Shown here: one piece after another, positions 1-12,900 of the stretch | Layout: every line of letters begins with the position of its first letter | Position numbering within the stretch: position 1 is the stretch's first letter | Assembly: GCF_932526225.1 (NCBI RefSeq) | Contig: NC_064042.1 | Span: 13,343,040-13,407,039 of the forward strand | Length of the DNA: 64,000 bases | Direction of reading: 5' to 3' | Origin: Nematostella vectensis | Taxonomy: Eukaryota > Cnidaria > Anthozoa > Actiniaria > Edwardsiidae | Translations under genes and position numbers: made by a program | Notes under the pieces: generated by a model | Databases searched by the model: none | Told to the model about the DNA's origin: nothing | What the model saw: only the letters and a program-made list of their open reading frames with translations

Positions 1-744
1 TACTGCGGTTTTAAATATTCAGTCACACTCGTCAATAAACACAAACTGCTAAACGCCAGTGCTGAAAAACGCAAGACTAGTTCCAGTACCTTGCGGATAA
101 ACCAGCCTTTTTGTTTTGAAATAGCGGCTTTTTACCGGCGAACCGTCACATTTTGGCGAATGCTAAGAAAACTAGATCAAACTTAAGGCTATATTTTTCT
201 TTATGACTCCCTCATCAATCAAATCTGTCATCTTTTGTACTGTATGATTTTAATGCTGTACAGTTAGTCAAAACAGCGACTGAAGTCAGCCTTTCATACC
301 TTTGCTCGAACGATTCAACAGTACGATTGTTTGTTTAAGCCAGAGCACTCGCATGCGCATACGGTATTCAGCACTGTCCTGCTAAACCGCTTTTATACTC
401 CATTCATTCATTCCAAAAAACAAATACAAAAAGCCCTGAAGGAGTCTAATTAAAGACGAAAATTTGGTCGAATTCCAGTTTTTGTTGTATTGCATTCATT
501 TTTTTAAAAAAAATACATTTGGTGTTTTTCGGTTCGTCATTAACTTGCTTATAGGCCTCATTGGAAGCCATTTCAGTGCCGGCCAATGACAACGCTCCAA
601 AGACTTTGAATAAGGGATACTAGAAACCTTTTATTTAGGTGTTTGAAATCGTAAGCGAGAGATGTAGAATATTCAAAAATTTCAGTAAGACACTTTTTTA
701 TCTAAACATCAACAAAACGAAGGAATACTTGTCCACTTATGTAC
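1..744 (-). other. TRIP12 intron (continues off window)
   Basis: No further TRIP12 exon is recognisable here. A degenerate copy of the repeat seen as a perfect hairpin at 63691-63899 lies around 432-505 (CCTGAAGGAGTCTAATT, then ATTAAAGACGAAAATTTGG). Nothing else stands out. Confidence 0.6.
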
Positions 745-953
745 CTGTTGTAAGGCATTAAAGTCGATGGTATAGCTGCGCCCCATAGTTGATAAACTCA
801 ACTCGTCTTCCCCACTCTGGAAGGCAGCCTCAATGATCTTGCAGTCTATCCAGGAGTAGGAATGCCAGGTGCCCCTGTCGTCTCGCCACTGCCATAGGCC
901 GTGCTCTGTCCTCAGCTGGCTCTTGTTGAGAAGAGCATCCACAGAGAACACAC
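745..953 (-). CDS. TRIP12: TRIP12 WWE-domain exon
   Basis: The 209-bp exon encodes [10 protein letters not shown] and then the WWE core [35 protein letters not shown] and [13 protein letters not shown] domains bind poly-ADP-ribose or iso-ADP-ribose, which couples TRIP12 to PARP signalling (family knowledge). The Trp/Arg and Tyr positions typical of the family are present. It ends on a codon boundary at a GTACAT donor. The next exon is not found between 1 and 744, so that stretch is intron. Confidence 0.95.
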
Positions 954-3900
954 CTGGTGAAGAGAATAGAAATGAGTTTGACAAGAGCATGTACGTACCA
1001 ACAGAACACAACTGCAGAAAAGATGTAAAGGAGATATATAAGAAAGAGGGCTGTGACAACAGAGAACACACCAGAAGGAGATATGAAAGAAAGACAATGG
1101 GGCATGTGTCCACAGAGAACACAGAGAAATGTCCACAGAGAAATGAGTATGACAAGGGGCATGTATGCACCAACAGAACACAACTGAAGAAAATATATGA
1201 AAGAGATGTTTGAAAGAGAGTTGTGCTAACAGATACCACATCAGGAGAGGAGATATGAAAAAAAGACAAGGGGGCATGTGTCCACAGAGAACACACTTGA
1301 AGAGGAGATATGAAAGAAGTGTAAGAAAGAGTGTGCACAGAGAAAACGGCCGGGAATAAAAGAAACTGTTGACAAAGGATGTTTTCATTTAAAAAAATGG
1401 AGAGCAAACATATTCTGTGGTCAACGAGGCACACATATCCCCTAATTTACATATTACCACATTACGACACCTTTTACCTTGGTTACTTTGACCACTTCTA
1501 CCACCATTGTGGTATTAGTATCGGGAATAACTTGGGCCAAGTAAAATTATATTCTAATTTCACGAGATGTTTTCTGTAATTGCCCGAGCCTTCAGCCAGG
1601 TCAATTGGAAAAACAATGAAAACACAAGTTAACCCATAAAGTCATTACACATATATAATAAATTCAGCACCCGCGTGCGTCCAAAATGCTTTGGCTCTTA
1701 AAAATAAACTTAGTCTAATAAATTTGACCGTTTTCAAGATAAAAGTTTGCTTGATTTACTCCCAAGCTACTTTCAATGACACTATCTCGGTCAAAATATA
1801 ATAGCTGCATGTCAAGGTCCCTTTCATCTCGAAAATACATATTTGGAAGCGAAACTTCAATAACGTTGTGAATGCAATCCATTTTCTTACCTGTTTTTGG
1901 AAGCTGTGGAAACAGCTCGCTAGAAAGGTACAGAAAAGAAATGACTTATTTAGTGCACGCAAAACTGTGATACTTAAAAAAATAACATCATATAATAAAA
2001 AGTGTAATCAAAAGCATGAAAACGTCGCTGACCTGATAAAACAAGTAATTTCGTAGAACTCTTGAGGACTTCTTGCAATGAGCTGATGAAAGAAGGTTAG
2101 CATGTCAGGTGTGTTTTACTATTTTATTCGTGCGTTTATTCGGACGGTTTTTTAGCAGAATTTGCAATCCATGCTTGCAAACACCAAATAAACGCTAACA
2201 AGTACTTAAAATCATACCAACAATTATAATAACGTACGTATTGGCAAACATGAAGATGTTAAATTTGTTACAACAGTTTGAACCCAAAGCACAAGGATGA
2301 CAGAATGTTCTGTACCATCACCTTTTTAAAACCTCTTACTTACCTCTACATTTTCGTTATTTATTATATCCAATGTTCCAACCAGCAGAAACTTCAATGT
2401 GTCGGCAATATCTGCGTAAGTGCAAAAAATTGTTTTACACCAGTTTACACAAGGTCATAAATTACTGGGTAACAAAGTATAACTACAGGTCGGAAGCAAA
2501 TTAAGGCCAGTAAAATTTCACTTACTGTTTTTGATCATTTGTACGGCTAGTTTTGGACAGTTTGCACACAAAGAAGCAAGCATTCTCAGGACCATTACAA
2601 ACGTAGCTGTGCTGATTAGTGGTGGGGAGATCATCAACTATAATTAAGAAATAAATGTCTTTTAACAAATATCGAATAATAATTAACGCATCATGACTAG
2701 TCATGGGTTTAATGTGGTCCATGGTTTAATCTCTGAGCCAACTCGTGAATGCAAATATATTTTCCTAGTTATTCTTTTTTATTTGCGTAAAATGTATACA
2801 GCATAGTAAAGAATGTCATTTTTATTTTCTCTTTACCTTTTTTTGTCATTTTATTATTTTTTTTCTACAGGAATTGATGACATAGTATAGCACACTATTA
2901 CAGAAGTAAAAATAGTGATGTATTTTATTCAAATGGGAAACAATTTACTGAAATCCAAACTCTATTCACATACCAATTGTTGTATGTTAGTTAGGAGTCC
3001 GTGACCTGCAAGATCTTCAAGATGGGCCTGAAGCAAGAGACATTATGTCGTAAGCCAATTTGTATCCGTATTACATGCATACAAAGAACAAACTAAAGCT
3101 CTTAATACTGTACCTTATCATGCTGGAAACTGTCGACCAGCCGTGAGAACGCCAGGCAACAACTTTCTACATTAAGCTCTTAATACTGTACCTTATCATG
3201 CTGGAAACTGTCGACCAGCCGTGAGAATGCCAGGCAACAACTTTCTACAGACTTCTTGTCCTAGGAAACATAGTCAAAATAATAACTATTGCTAAGTGTG
3301 ATCAAATATTGTCTCAATGGCTACCTTATCAAGCTCTTTTGCATTCCAACAGAGGTAGAAAAATATTACAGGTGTACAGTACCACACACCCCAGACCTCA
3401 ACCAGTAAAGTTAAGAAGGCAGATCAAAGATTCAAACTCAGACCACAGAAGAGAAAAAGTCAAAAGGGTGATTTAGATCCACGATGCTGGGAAGAGGACA
3501 CAGCCTCATGCAAGCATTTCTTGCCGAAGTTACGTCATGCCCAAGGATGGCATTTCGTGTTGACTCAATCAAGAGATGCCAAAATCATGGATCCAAAACA
3601 CCCTCTTCAGAACATGAGCCATGAGCATATAATTGAACTTGAGCGAGCCAGCATGTGCTTCCCAGTGTCATGGATCTAATACACCCTAATGTGCTCCATT
3701 TGCGCTTGTTTTACCAGTGCAACTATATGTTGTGGCTTTATTGCCAAAATGTAGCTAAACCATGACTCAGTGATTCAAAAAGGTATCTATATGTTCAATA
3801 TTTAACAGGAGAGCCGGTATAACTACAAAATATCAAATAGCCTTGCCTGTATTTGAAGCCTTGAACTGAGAACTTGAATGGCATCTTCAATGTAGTGGAA

Positions 3901-6900
3901 ATCGTCAGGACCAACACTAGAACAACAGTTAGAGGCGATGGCAAGAGCTGATCTCTGGAAATGCAATAGACAGTGTTACAAAGTATAACCTTAATAAGTT
4001 AGATGAAGTATGAAGGTACAAATGCCAGGATTTTTTTATCATATGATTTATTTTTATATTCTTTTTCGCAAGTTCGAACCAGGCTCTATTGTGTACCATG
4101 TGGTAATAAAAGTCTTATGAATGAATAAAGGAATGAAAGGGTAAATGGGTAAACAGATAAATGAATGAATGGATGAATGAATGAATGAATGGATGAATAT
4201 ATGGATGAATGAATGAATGGATGGATGAATGAATTAATGGATGGATGGGTGGGTGGGTGGGTTTGTGGGTGGATGGATGGATGAATGAATACCGGTAGAT
4301 CAATAAATGGATGTACGGAGAACCAAACAAACAAAACGAAGAAACCTTACTAGAGGTACAGTATATACAGCAGAAAATCATACAGAAAATACTGTATCTT
4401 TTAGTCTTGCTGTCTTGAATAAGGAAGCCTGTTTCTTTTTTGGGGGGCTTTATAACAAGAGTGGCAGGGGGGGGGGGGCATCTGGTAATCACCCATCATG
4501 ATAATGCTATGCTAGAGCACTTCATATTTGGTACCTCTCACCTGTGCGCTTATTGAAAAGAAATCAAGAAAGAGTAGACATGAAGCCAGTCCTCCCTAAA
4601 GTAAGGAAAAAAGACATACTGAGGATTACAAGAGTTTTTAACAAAATTCATGGGATTTAGCTAGACTTACAGCTTGTAGGATGGATTTACTGTGCCTCTT
4701 GGAGAGAGTTTCTAGAGCTGTGAGGGACTGTTCAGCGACATCCATGCATTCTATGACTTGTAGCTGAAAGTGAGAGCATTGTCAGTAAAATCATTTTTGT
4801 CAAAAGTGACTTTCTCCATTCATGGAATCAAGTGACTGTTAACAACCAACTGTTTATAGCCAACATCTCAATTCGGTGAGGCTACCAAGTGGGGTGCACA
4901 GAATACACTTACACCCCCCTTATATGCCAAAAAATTGGTCATTCCTTATTGAAAGATTGTCAAATACTATGTTTTTACCATACATATGTACAGTACCAAT
5001 GACTAAGGTCTCCTGGCTAGTAAACCCTGGGTATGCGCCTGATTTTTTTAAAAATCTTCCTGCATAGGTTTGTGCAGTGTGTCAAATAGAGACAAAACTG
5101 CTTCCAAAAAAAAATATTAAAACATATGTAACTTTCAGATCTTAAAAAAATTTAGACTTATGTTTAAATTATTATAGGAAACCAGTGTCATGTATACCTT
5201 TTCTAAGAATACCGGGACTGCTTCAACCACCACTACTGTTGACCTTGGTAGACTTTCCATGACGTATGTTAGTGCTCGGCAGGCATGGTTGACCTAAGAG
5301 TTTGAAGAAATATCATGAGTTCAAGAACTTTGAGCATGCTTTGAAGATATGCTGAAATTAAATCGAATTACTGCATTTTTTAATTAAAAAAAATTGGAAA
5401 TGGATTTGAATTCTTGGCAGTTGAGCAACACAAAAATCTGGGCTATAATTACTTTAATATTTCCTGGTACTGTAAAAGATTCTGTTGGAGTGTGTCAAAT
5501 GCACTCAGCTACAGTAACAAGATAACAAGTTGAAGAAATATCATGAGTTCAAGAACTTTGAGCATGCTTTGAAGATATGCTGAAATTAAATCGAATTACT
5601 GCATTTTTTAAATAAAAAAATGGGAAATGGATTTGAATTCTTGGCAGTCGTGCAACACAAAAATCTGGGCTATAATTACTTTAATATTTCCTGGTACTGT
5701 AAAAGATTATGTTGGAATGTGTCAAATGCACTTAGCTAAAGTACCAAGATTATACAGCAATTAAACAACTTACCAACTCAAATTTCTGTTCTTTATTGAG
5801 CAAGTTAATCTGGAAAAAAAGAAACACTCATACTGTACATACTTTCAAAGACGCTGTAAAAGTAAAAAAAAGGTTGTATTGGCTAATTTATGCTCAATCT
5901 CAAGTGGGCCAAATGCAGCCAAAGATAAATTCATAGAACCAGCCTCAAACTCAATCATGAAACTACAAGAGAATGTTTCAAAGTTCAGAGCTAGAAATCG
6001 AACATAGGCAAAATGGGGCTAATGAACACCCCACTTTACCCCCATAGAAACAAAAAGAAAAACAGCAATGATAAATCCTAAAGCAACTAAAGTATAATTG
6101 AGGTACAAGTTGACTTACCAGGGCTGGAACTACTTGTTTAACAGGGAATCCAGCTAAACTCTCTTCGTTTCCCATGACAAGAAGCTACAAAAGACAGTGC
6201 CACAAATGTTCATACAACAACAAGTTAATACATGACACATTTACAAATACCTTATTGAAAAAAAAAACAGATGATTTGAAGAAGGCAATCCATCAAGAGG
6301 TAACAAACTAACAAGAGGTGATAATACCACATACAAAGTTGCACTAAAAAGCCTTACCTGGCACATTTCTATCACAGCCTGTAGTTGCTGGCTTTCATCA
6401 GATGACTGGATTCCCTGCAGCAACTGCTGGGCTTTGCTATCTGTTAGAAAAGAGCAGACAGCATTTTAAAAATATTCTAGCAGAACATAAACATCACTTG
6501 TACTGCACACCAATGGAAACCTGACTAGTTTTCTGTCATTTTGCATTAAATAATTATTTGAGCTTGAAGATACTGCTCTAGGCCTGGTAAAGGAGACAGG
6601 GGGGGGGAGTAAAGGAGGGCATCAGAGGGACATGGAAATTAGGAAATAGTGAGATGACTTTGAAAAAAAAGGAATAGGAAAACAAAAATGGGGGAGAAGT
6701 GGATGAAATCAGTAAAAACTGTGAGCTGCACAGATTATTTAAAAGTTAAAAATGCAGTTGAAAAACTGGAAAAAAAAAACACAGCAATACAATCAGATCC
6801 ATAAAACATGTCCTGTTCCAAAGCAAGGCATGCCAAGGGTGTCTTACTTACTCGAACCACTGTTACTAGCTCTGTGTAGAAGTTGATGCATTCTTGGGCC

Positions 6901-9900
6901 AAGTGATCCAAATAGGTGTGGGGGGACACCTCTAGCTTCGAGCAGACCTGAACGTTGAATAATTAGGTAAGCAGGGAATGTTATTGGAACACTAAAAAGG
7001 TGATCAGACGATATGGAACATTATTTTGATTATTTTAAAAAAAGTAACAATGAAATGTTATTGGATCTCTAGAAAGTTGATCAGATGACCGGGAAATTTT
7101 AATTAGCTAGATGCCTAACTCAAGTCAGACTTACTCTGCAGTCTGGACATGTCATCATCCTTCAACTCTCCATCATCGGCCTGTAACGTGTCACCACCAC
7201 CAGCAGCTCTATCATCTTAAAGACAAACAAGAACACACACATTAGGTACCCAATACATTCAAACCACAAGGAACTTTATCTCATTCAGACCACAAGAAAC
7301 TTTATCCCATAGTTTACCACATTCTATACCCATGAAGCTGCTCCACTATCATGATGGAGTGGGGGGGGATGCCAATTACAATCAACTATCCTGCCTGAAT
7401 GTTTATCTAGATTTGACTTGTTACAGTATGACTACCCTAAAGGCCTGGCTAAATTAGGCGACATGTCGAGTGCAACTTGTAGTGTGCAACATGTCTCTCA
7501 GTTTAGACACCCAGAGACATTATAGCACACACCAAATCTTGTAGAGAGTTGAGAAACATTTTCGTGTCAGGCTATACAAAATTTGTTGCGCGTTACATGT
7601 TTTTGGTGGTGGCTAAACTGGGAAACATTTAGAAGACATGTCGCACGCTACATGTCGCACTCGACATGTCGACTAGTTTAGCCAGGGCTTATCATACCGA
7701 TTATTATAAGTTAATCAAAATTTCCCTTCACCATTGGAAGTTTATTTATAATTTACTTGGTGCTGTTCCACTATACCACTCACCACTAGAAGACTGTCCA
7801 GGTTCATTGGCTCTAGCCTGCCCAGCAGGTGAGCCCCGCCCAGGTGATCCCCTTAACACAAAAAGATCAATTAAAATTTTTTGTCATGCCAACATAAATC
7901 ATACATCGCCATTCAATTCATTCTAAAATCAAACTCATTACTTCTTACAATAAAATGTTAAAAAAATGCCATAACAAATAGAATCGGGAGAAGATCCCAA
8001 ATTGTAACAGTTTTATTTGTGAAACAAATGGACATTTTGGGTTCTATATTTATTAATGGGAATAGAAACAAGAAAATTGGCAGCATCTTTAGTCAGCCTA
8101 TCTGATTAAATATACACTTTTATAAGATTGAAAACCACATGGATCCTAATATATATTTTTTACAAATGAGCTTAGAAAATAAGGTTAAGTAGTATGTGCA
8201 CGGAGTTTAGTTGAAAACAACATCTTCCCTTAGTGCTATACTTACTCTGAAGCAGACATATTTGGTGACTGTCGGCGCATCCAGGTCCTTTTCTTGTTTT
8301 GGGAACCTCGCCGACTGCTAAGGAAACATTGAAAGGTATAAACAGACAGCTCCTTTTGTATAAAGCTCTTTTAAAAGAGTGTTATTTGACAGAATTTAAA
8401 TGAAGATACAGTATACACAGTTTTAAAGACACTAAGTGTATTCTCCTGTACTTCACATTTATAGTTCTTAAGTAACGGTCCAGCTAAGAGATAACAGCGA
8501 AAAAATGCATGGAATGCAAAATGCACACTGGCATGTAAAAAATTTATTTTTTAATACTAGAAATTTGATTGGCCGAGACACAGAATTCAAGCATAAGTTA
8601 CACTTCAAACAAGATTTTACCTTCATAATGTGTTTTGATATATATTGTTAGGGATTATTATTTTTTTTTTTGAATATGGCTTATTAGAGAAAGTTGATGT
8701 GGAGAACCTTGTTAAAATTAGAAGAGAGAAAAAAAACTATAGTCCTTGCTCCATCTGATTGGTTCAAAACAGAAAATCACCAATAAGATATATTAAAGAG
8801 CATATTTTCGACATAATTTCCTCAAGATCTTACTATATTCTACATGTTCTTACCAGCATGTTTTGTATAAAAAGATCCTATATGGGGAAAGCTTTTTGGC
8901 ACAGAGCAATGGTACCTTGGTTCCTTCTTGCATGAATGATTACTTAATACATGAGATTCTACTTTGCTAAGCAACACTAACCTGTTACTTGCACAGGACC
9001 CCGTTGCCTCTGATTTCTGGGACCGCCTAAAGCCGTCTGGCTTAGGCTGGTCACGCTGTTCAGCAAGATCCCTGTTCAGCTGATGAGATAGCTGTGAGGC
9101 CCGTGAGCCTGGCTGGCTGGATTGGTTACCCAGGTCTCTGCCTCGGAGACCTACTGACGATAACGATGTACGTAGAAAACCAAACCCTGACAATGAGACT
9201 CGGCTATTGACACGAGATGCTGTAGGGAGGCTTTTCTCAGAGCTTGTTGCCCTCAAAGCTTTTCCCTTCCCTTGATTAGTAGGTGGGGCTTTTCCCAGTA
9301 GTTCTGAGTTTGAGGAACTGGCTGTTGGAGGGGGTATTGAAGTGTGTGATGCGCTTTTCTGTCTGGACGTAAAGTGTGAACTCCACTTGCTATCGCCAAC
9401 AGGTAGCTTACTGTTGGGTGTATTTTTCTGTCTGGATGACTGTGAACTGGACTTGCTATCACCAGATGGCTTGCTGTTACATGTGGCTGTAACCTTACTA
9501 CTACTAGTAGAAGCTGGTGTCCTACTATAAGCAGCCGAAGAAGACTTGCTTCCAGCGGAATGCGTTGACGTCCTGCTATTTACAGCTGTGGTAGATTTGC
9601 AGCTACTAACAGTTGTGGACTTGTTGTTATCAGGTACAATGGATTTAGCAGAGTCTTCTTGTCTGCTACTTGCTGGTTTTAATCTATTTCTAACAAAACT
9701 GTTAAAAAAAATCAAATCAAATCACAGTAACGAATAGGGCAATAGAGGTTCTTGACTTAAAGCAGCATTGTCACCAATTTACTTCTGGAGGTCCGACGAA
9801 AACCTCAACCGTTAAAAGACAAAAGAATCTATTAGAATCCGAGATATTTAACAGGCCATCCGCTCTAAATTATCAATCACATCCTCAAAGAAACTTTCAA

Positions 9901-12900
9901 TAGACACACTGCTTTCAATATTTTGAAATATTTTTCGTGTTTTCAGTTAAAAATCATCGGATATTGTTAGGTAATCGACCAGAAGTAAACTGGTGACAAT
10001 GCAGCTTTAAGGAATCATAAACCAAATATGGTTGGCCAATGTCCAAACACTATCATTTCTTCTTCCTGGAGTGAAGCAACCACCTACTGTATTATATATC
10101 ACAATAGATAAAAGGGGGTAATATCCTTTGGATGTAGATAGCACATACCTGTTGCTTGCTGCCGAGGGATTTCTTGTAGAAATGGATGCTCTGGACCTTA
10201 AACTGAGAAAAGCATACAGTACATTTAATTTTACCTACTGTAGTATTATAAAACTTTCCAGACATGAGAGTATTTTTGAAAGGGTCGCATTTCAGGATGC
10301 ATCACATTTTAGTCAAAACAAAACATTCAATCCCAGGTACAGTATCACTCTCAAACATATGCAAATGTGTTTGAATTTGTTCACAAACAACGCAAATCCA
10401 TTTCTCATCTGGGAATAGCACATAGTCAATCATACGTACCACCATGACCAATCAATTCCCTTTCTGTGTGCATTGAAATGGTTTATGACGCAACAGTGAA
10501 AACATGAAAGCCATGGATTGGCTAGACTACGCACTATTCCCAAACATGTGTTTCTTATATTCAAGAGCGGTACCGTACAGTACCAACACAAGTGGCACAG
10601 TACCCCCAGAGCAATGCAAACTTGCTGTTTAATAGAGGTTGTCCTTCTTTAACAGAGGTTCAAAAGAAAAGTAACAAATCCAGAGGCTACTTACTTGTAT
10701 GGGCAAGTTGGTGTGGTTGAGCTACTATTGCTTCCAGCAGGCTGGGCCGAGCCTTTTTTACTGAAAGATAATATACAGTATCAGAGGGTTGTGCCTTTCA
10801 GAATGGAAGCCATACAGTAGATGCATATGTATACATATAAGATTTTTAAATAAGAAAGTTCAGCTTGAGATTTTACTAAATTTTAAGAACAAGCTAAGAT
10901 ATAAGCAAAATATTGTTTTATTAGTGTGATGCGTTATAAATAAATGATTTAAGATGTGTTCATAATAGCAACCAACAACATAAATGCTACTGGTCATTTG
11001 TGTAATTCTCTTCCTAATAATCTATTGGGTTTTATAAAAAAAAATTATACACTCACATTAGAAAATCATGATTAAGAACATTTTTAAAGCTGCATTGTCA
11101 CCAGTTTACCAATTGTCACCAGCGTAACAATCTCTTATGATTTTTAACGGAAAACGTGAAAAATATTTCAAAATATTGAAAGCAGTGTGTTTACTGGAAG
11201 TTTCTTTAAAGATGTGATTGATAATTTAAAGTGGATGGCCTGTTAAATATCTCGGATTCTAATAGATGTCTCGAAAGTTTTATGATACTACAGTAGGTAA
11301 AATTAAATGTACTGTATGCTTTTCTCAGTTTAAGGTCCAGAGCATCCATTTCTACAAGAAATCCCTCGGCAGCAAGCAACAGGTATGTGCTATCTACATC
11401 CAAAGGATATTACCCCCTTTTATCTATTGTGATATATAATACAGTAGGTGGTTGCTTTACTCCAGGAAGAAGAAATGATAGTGTTTGGACATTGGCCAAC
11501 CATATTTGGTTTATGATTCCTTAAAGCTGCATTGTCACCAGTTTACTTCTGGTCGATTACCTAACAATATCCGATGATTTTTAACGGAGAACGTGAAAAA
11601 TATTGCAAAATATTAAAAGCAGTGTGTTTACTGGAAGTCTCTTTAAAGATGTGATTGATAATTTAAAGCGGATGGCCTGTTAAATATCTCGGATTCTAAT
11701 AGATTTTTTTGTCAACGGTTGAGGTTACCGTCGGGTGTCCGGAAGTAATCAGGTGAAAATGCAGCTTTAACCTTAAAATACTCCAAAAATAAGAACGACC
11801 CAGCCCCAACTGAAAATTATCCTTATAAAAAATAGAGTTTACTGTAATTAAACTATAATTTAATGAATAAATAAACTTCTAAATATTTACTTGCTATGAA
11901 TGTGTACAGTAAAATTACACAAATACAGAACTCACTTTAAAAAAATATTGTCAGTGAAAACTGCTTATGGCAATAAATATTGGTAAGCCATTTACTGATG
12001 GTCTTAAATGGATTATCTTTTGTTTGATCCATAATAGCCTGCATTTAGTAAAAATACAATGAGACCTTTCAGTCATACACTAGAACTGTGATTTGCCAAT
12101 CAACATTATTACAGTTTGCACTGACAACATTTTTTTTTCAAATAGTTGTATATAAATCAAAACAAGGAAATCATTTGGGAACAGACTTACCGTTTTTCTT
12201 CCACCTTGAACTCGGATGAGACAGACGTCTGAGATTTTCTTTTAGAGGGAATCCTAATAAAAGGGAAGTGAAAGAACCAGTTGAGCACTCAGTTGAGAAT
12301 TCATTATTCAGATTCTGTAACTGTGCTTTTCTCTCAGTAAAGATGAAACCATAATCAGAAGGTGAAAATGAAACATAGTGTGCATCCAAGAAGGAATAAC
12401 TTGTGAAGATATTTTGAAATTTCTTACTGGTGTACAGTAAAATAGAGAGAAAATAGTATTTACATATGCTCATATGGTACTCTAGCACTTCACATGCAGA
12501 ATCCTAGCTTTAATATTTTCAAATAACAGCAAAATTCAGATCTGTTTTCTGAGCCTTGAGCTTATTATTTATGATTTCTAACAGACCTCTTTTAACATAT
12601 GTTTCATTATGTAGAATAGTATGTATGTATATAGAAATTGTCAACTCTGGCAGCTAAATAAAAGGGTGAAATTAATTCCTTATATAAAGATTTATTAAAT
12701 CACAAAAATATCTGAGTCTGAGTTAAGGCTAGTTTAGTCAACACTTTGTCATCATCACAGTTGAATTGATTTTTCATTTTCTATAAAGTGGTTTTCATTT
12801 TCCATGGCATGAAATTTAGTGATTAAATGTCCCCACAACCAAGGGATGATTAGTCCCAACGCCCGGGCGTGCAATAACCCGCTTATTGCCTTGTCATTGC

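Noticed and set aside
709-1434. 241-codon minus-strand frame as one protein
   Set aside because: Only 953-745 is a supported exon; the upstream part is Phe/Ser-rich intron made of imperfect repeats.
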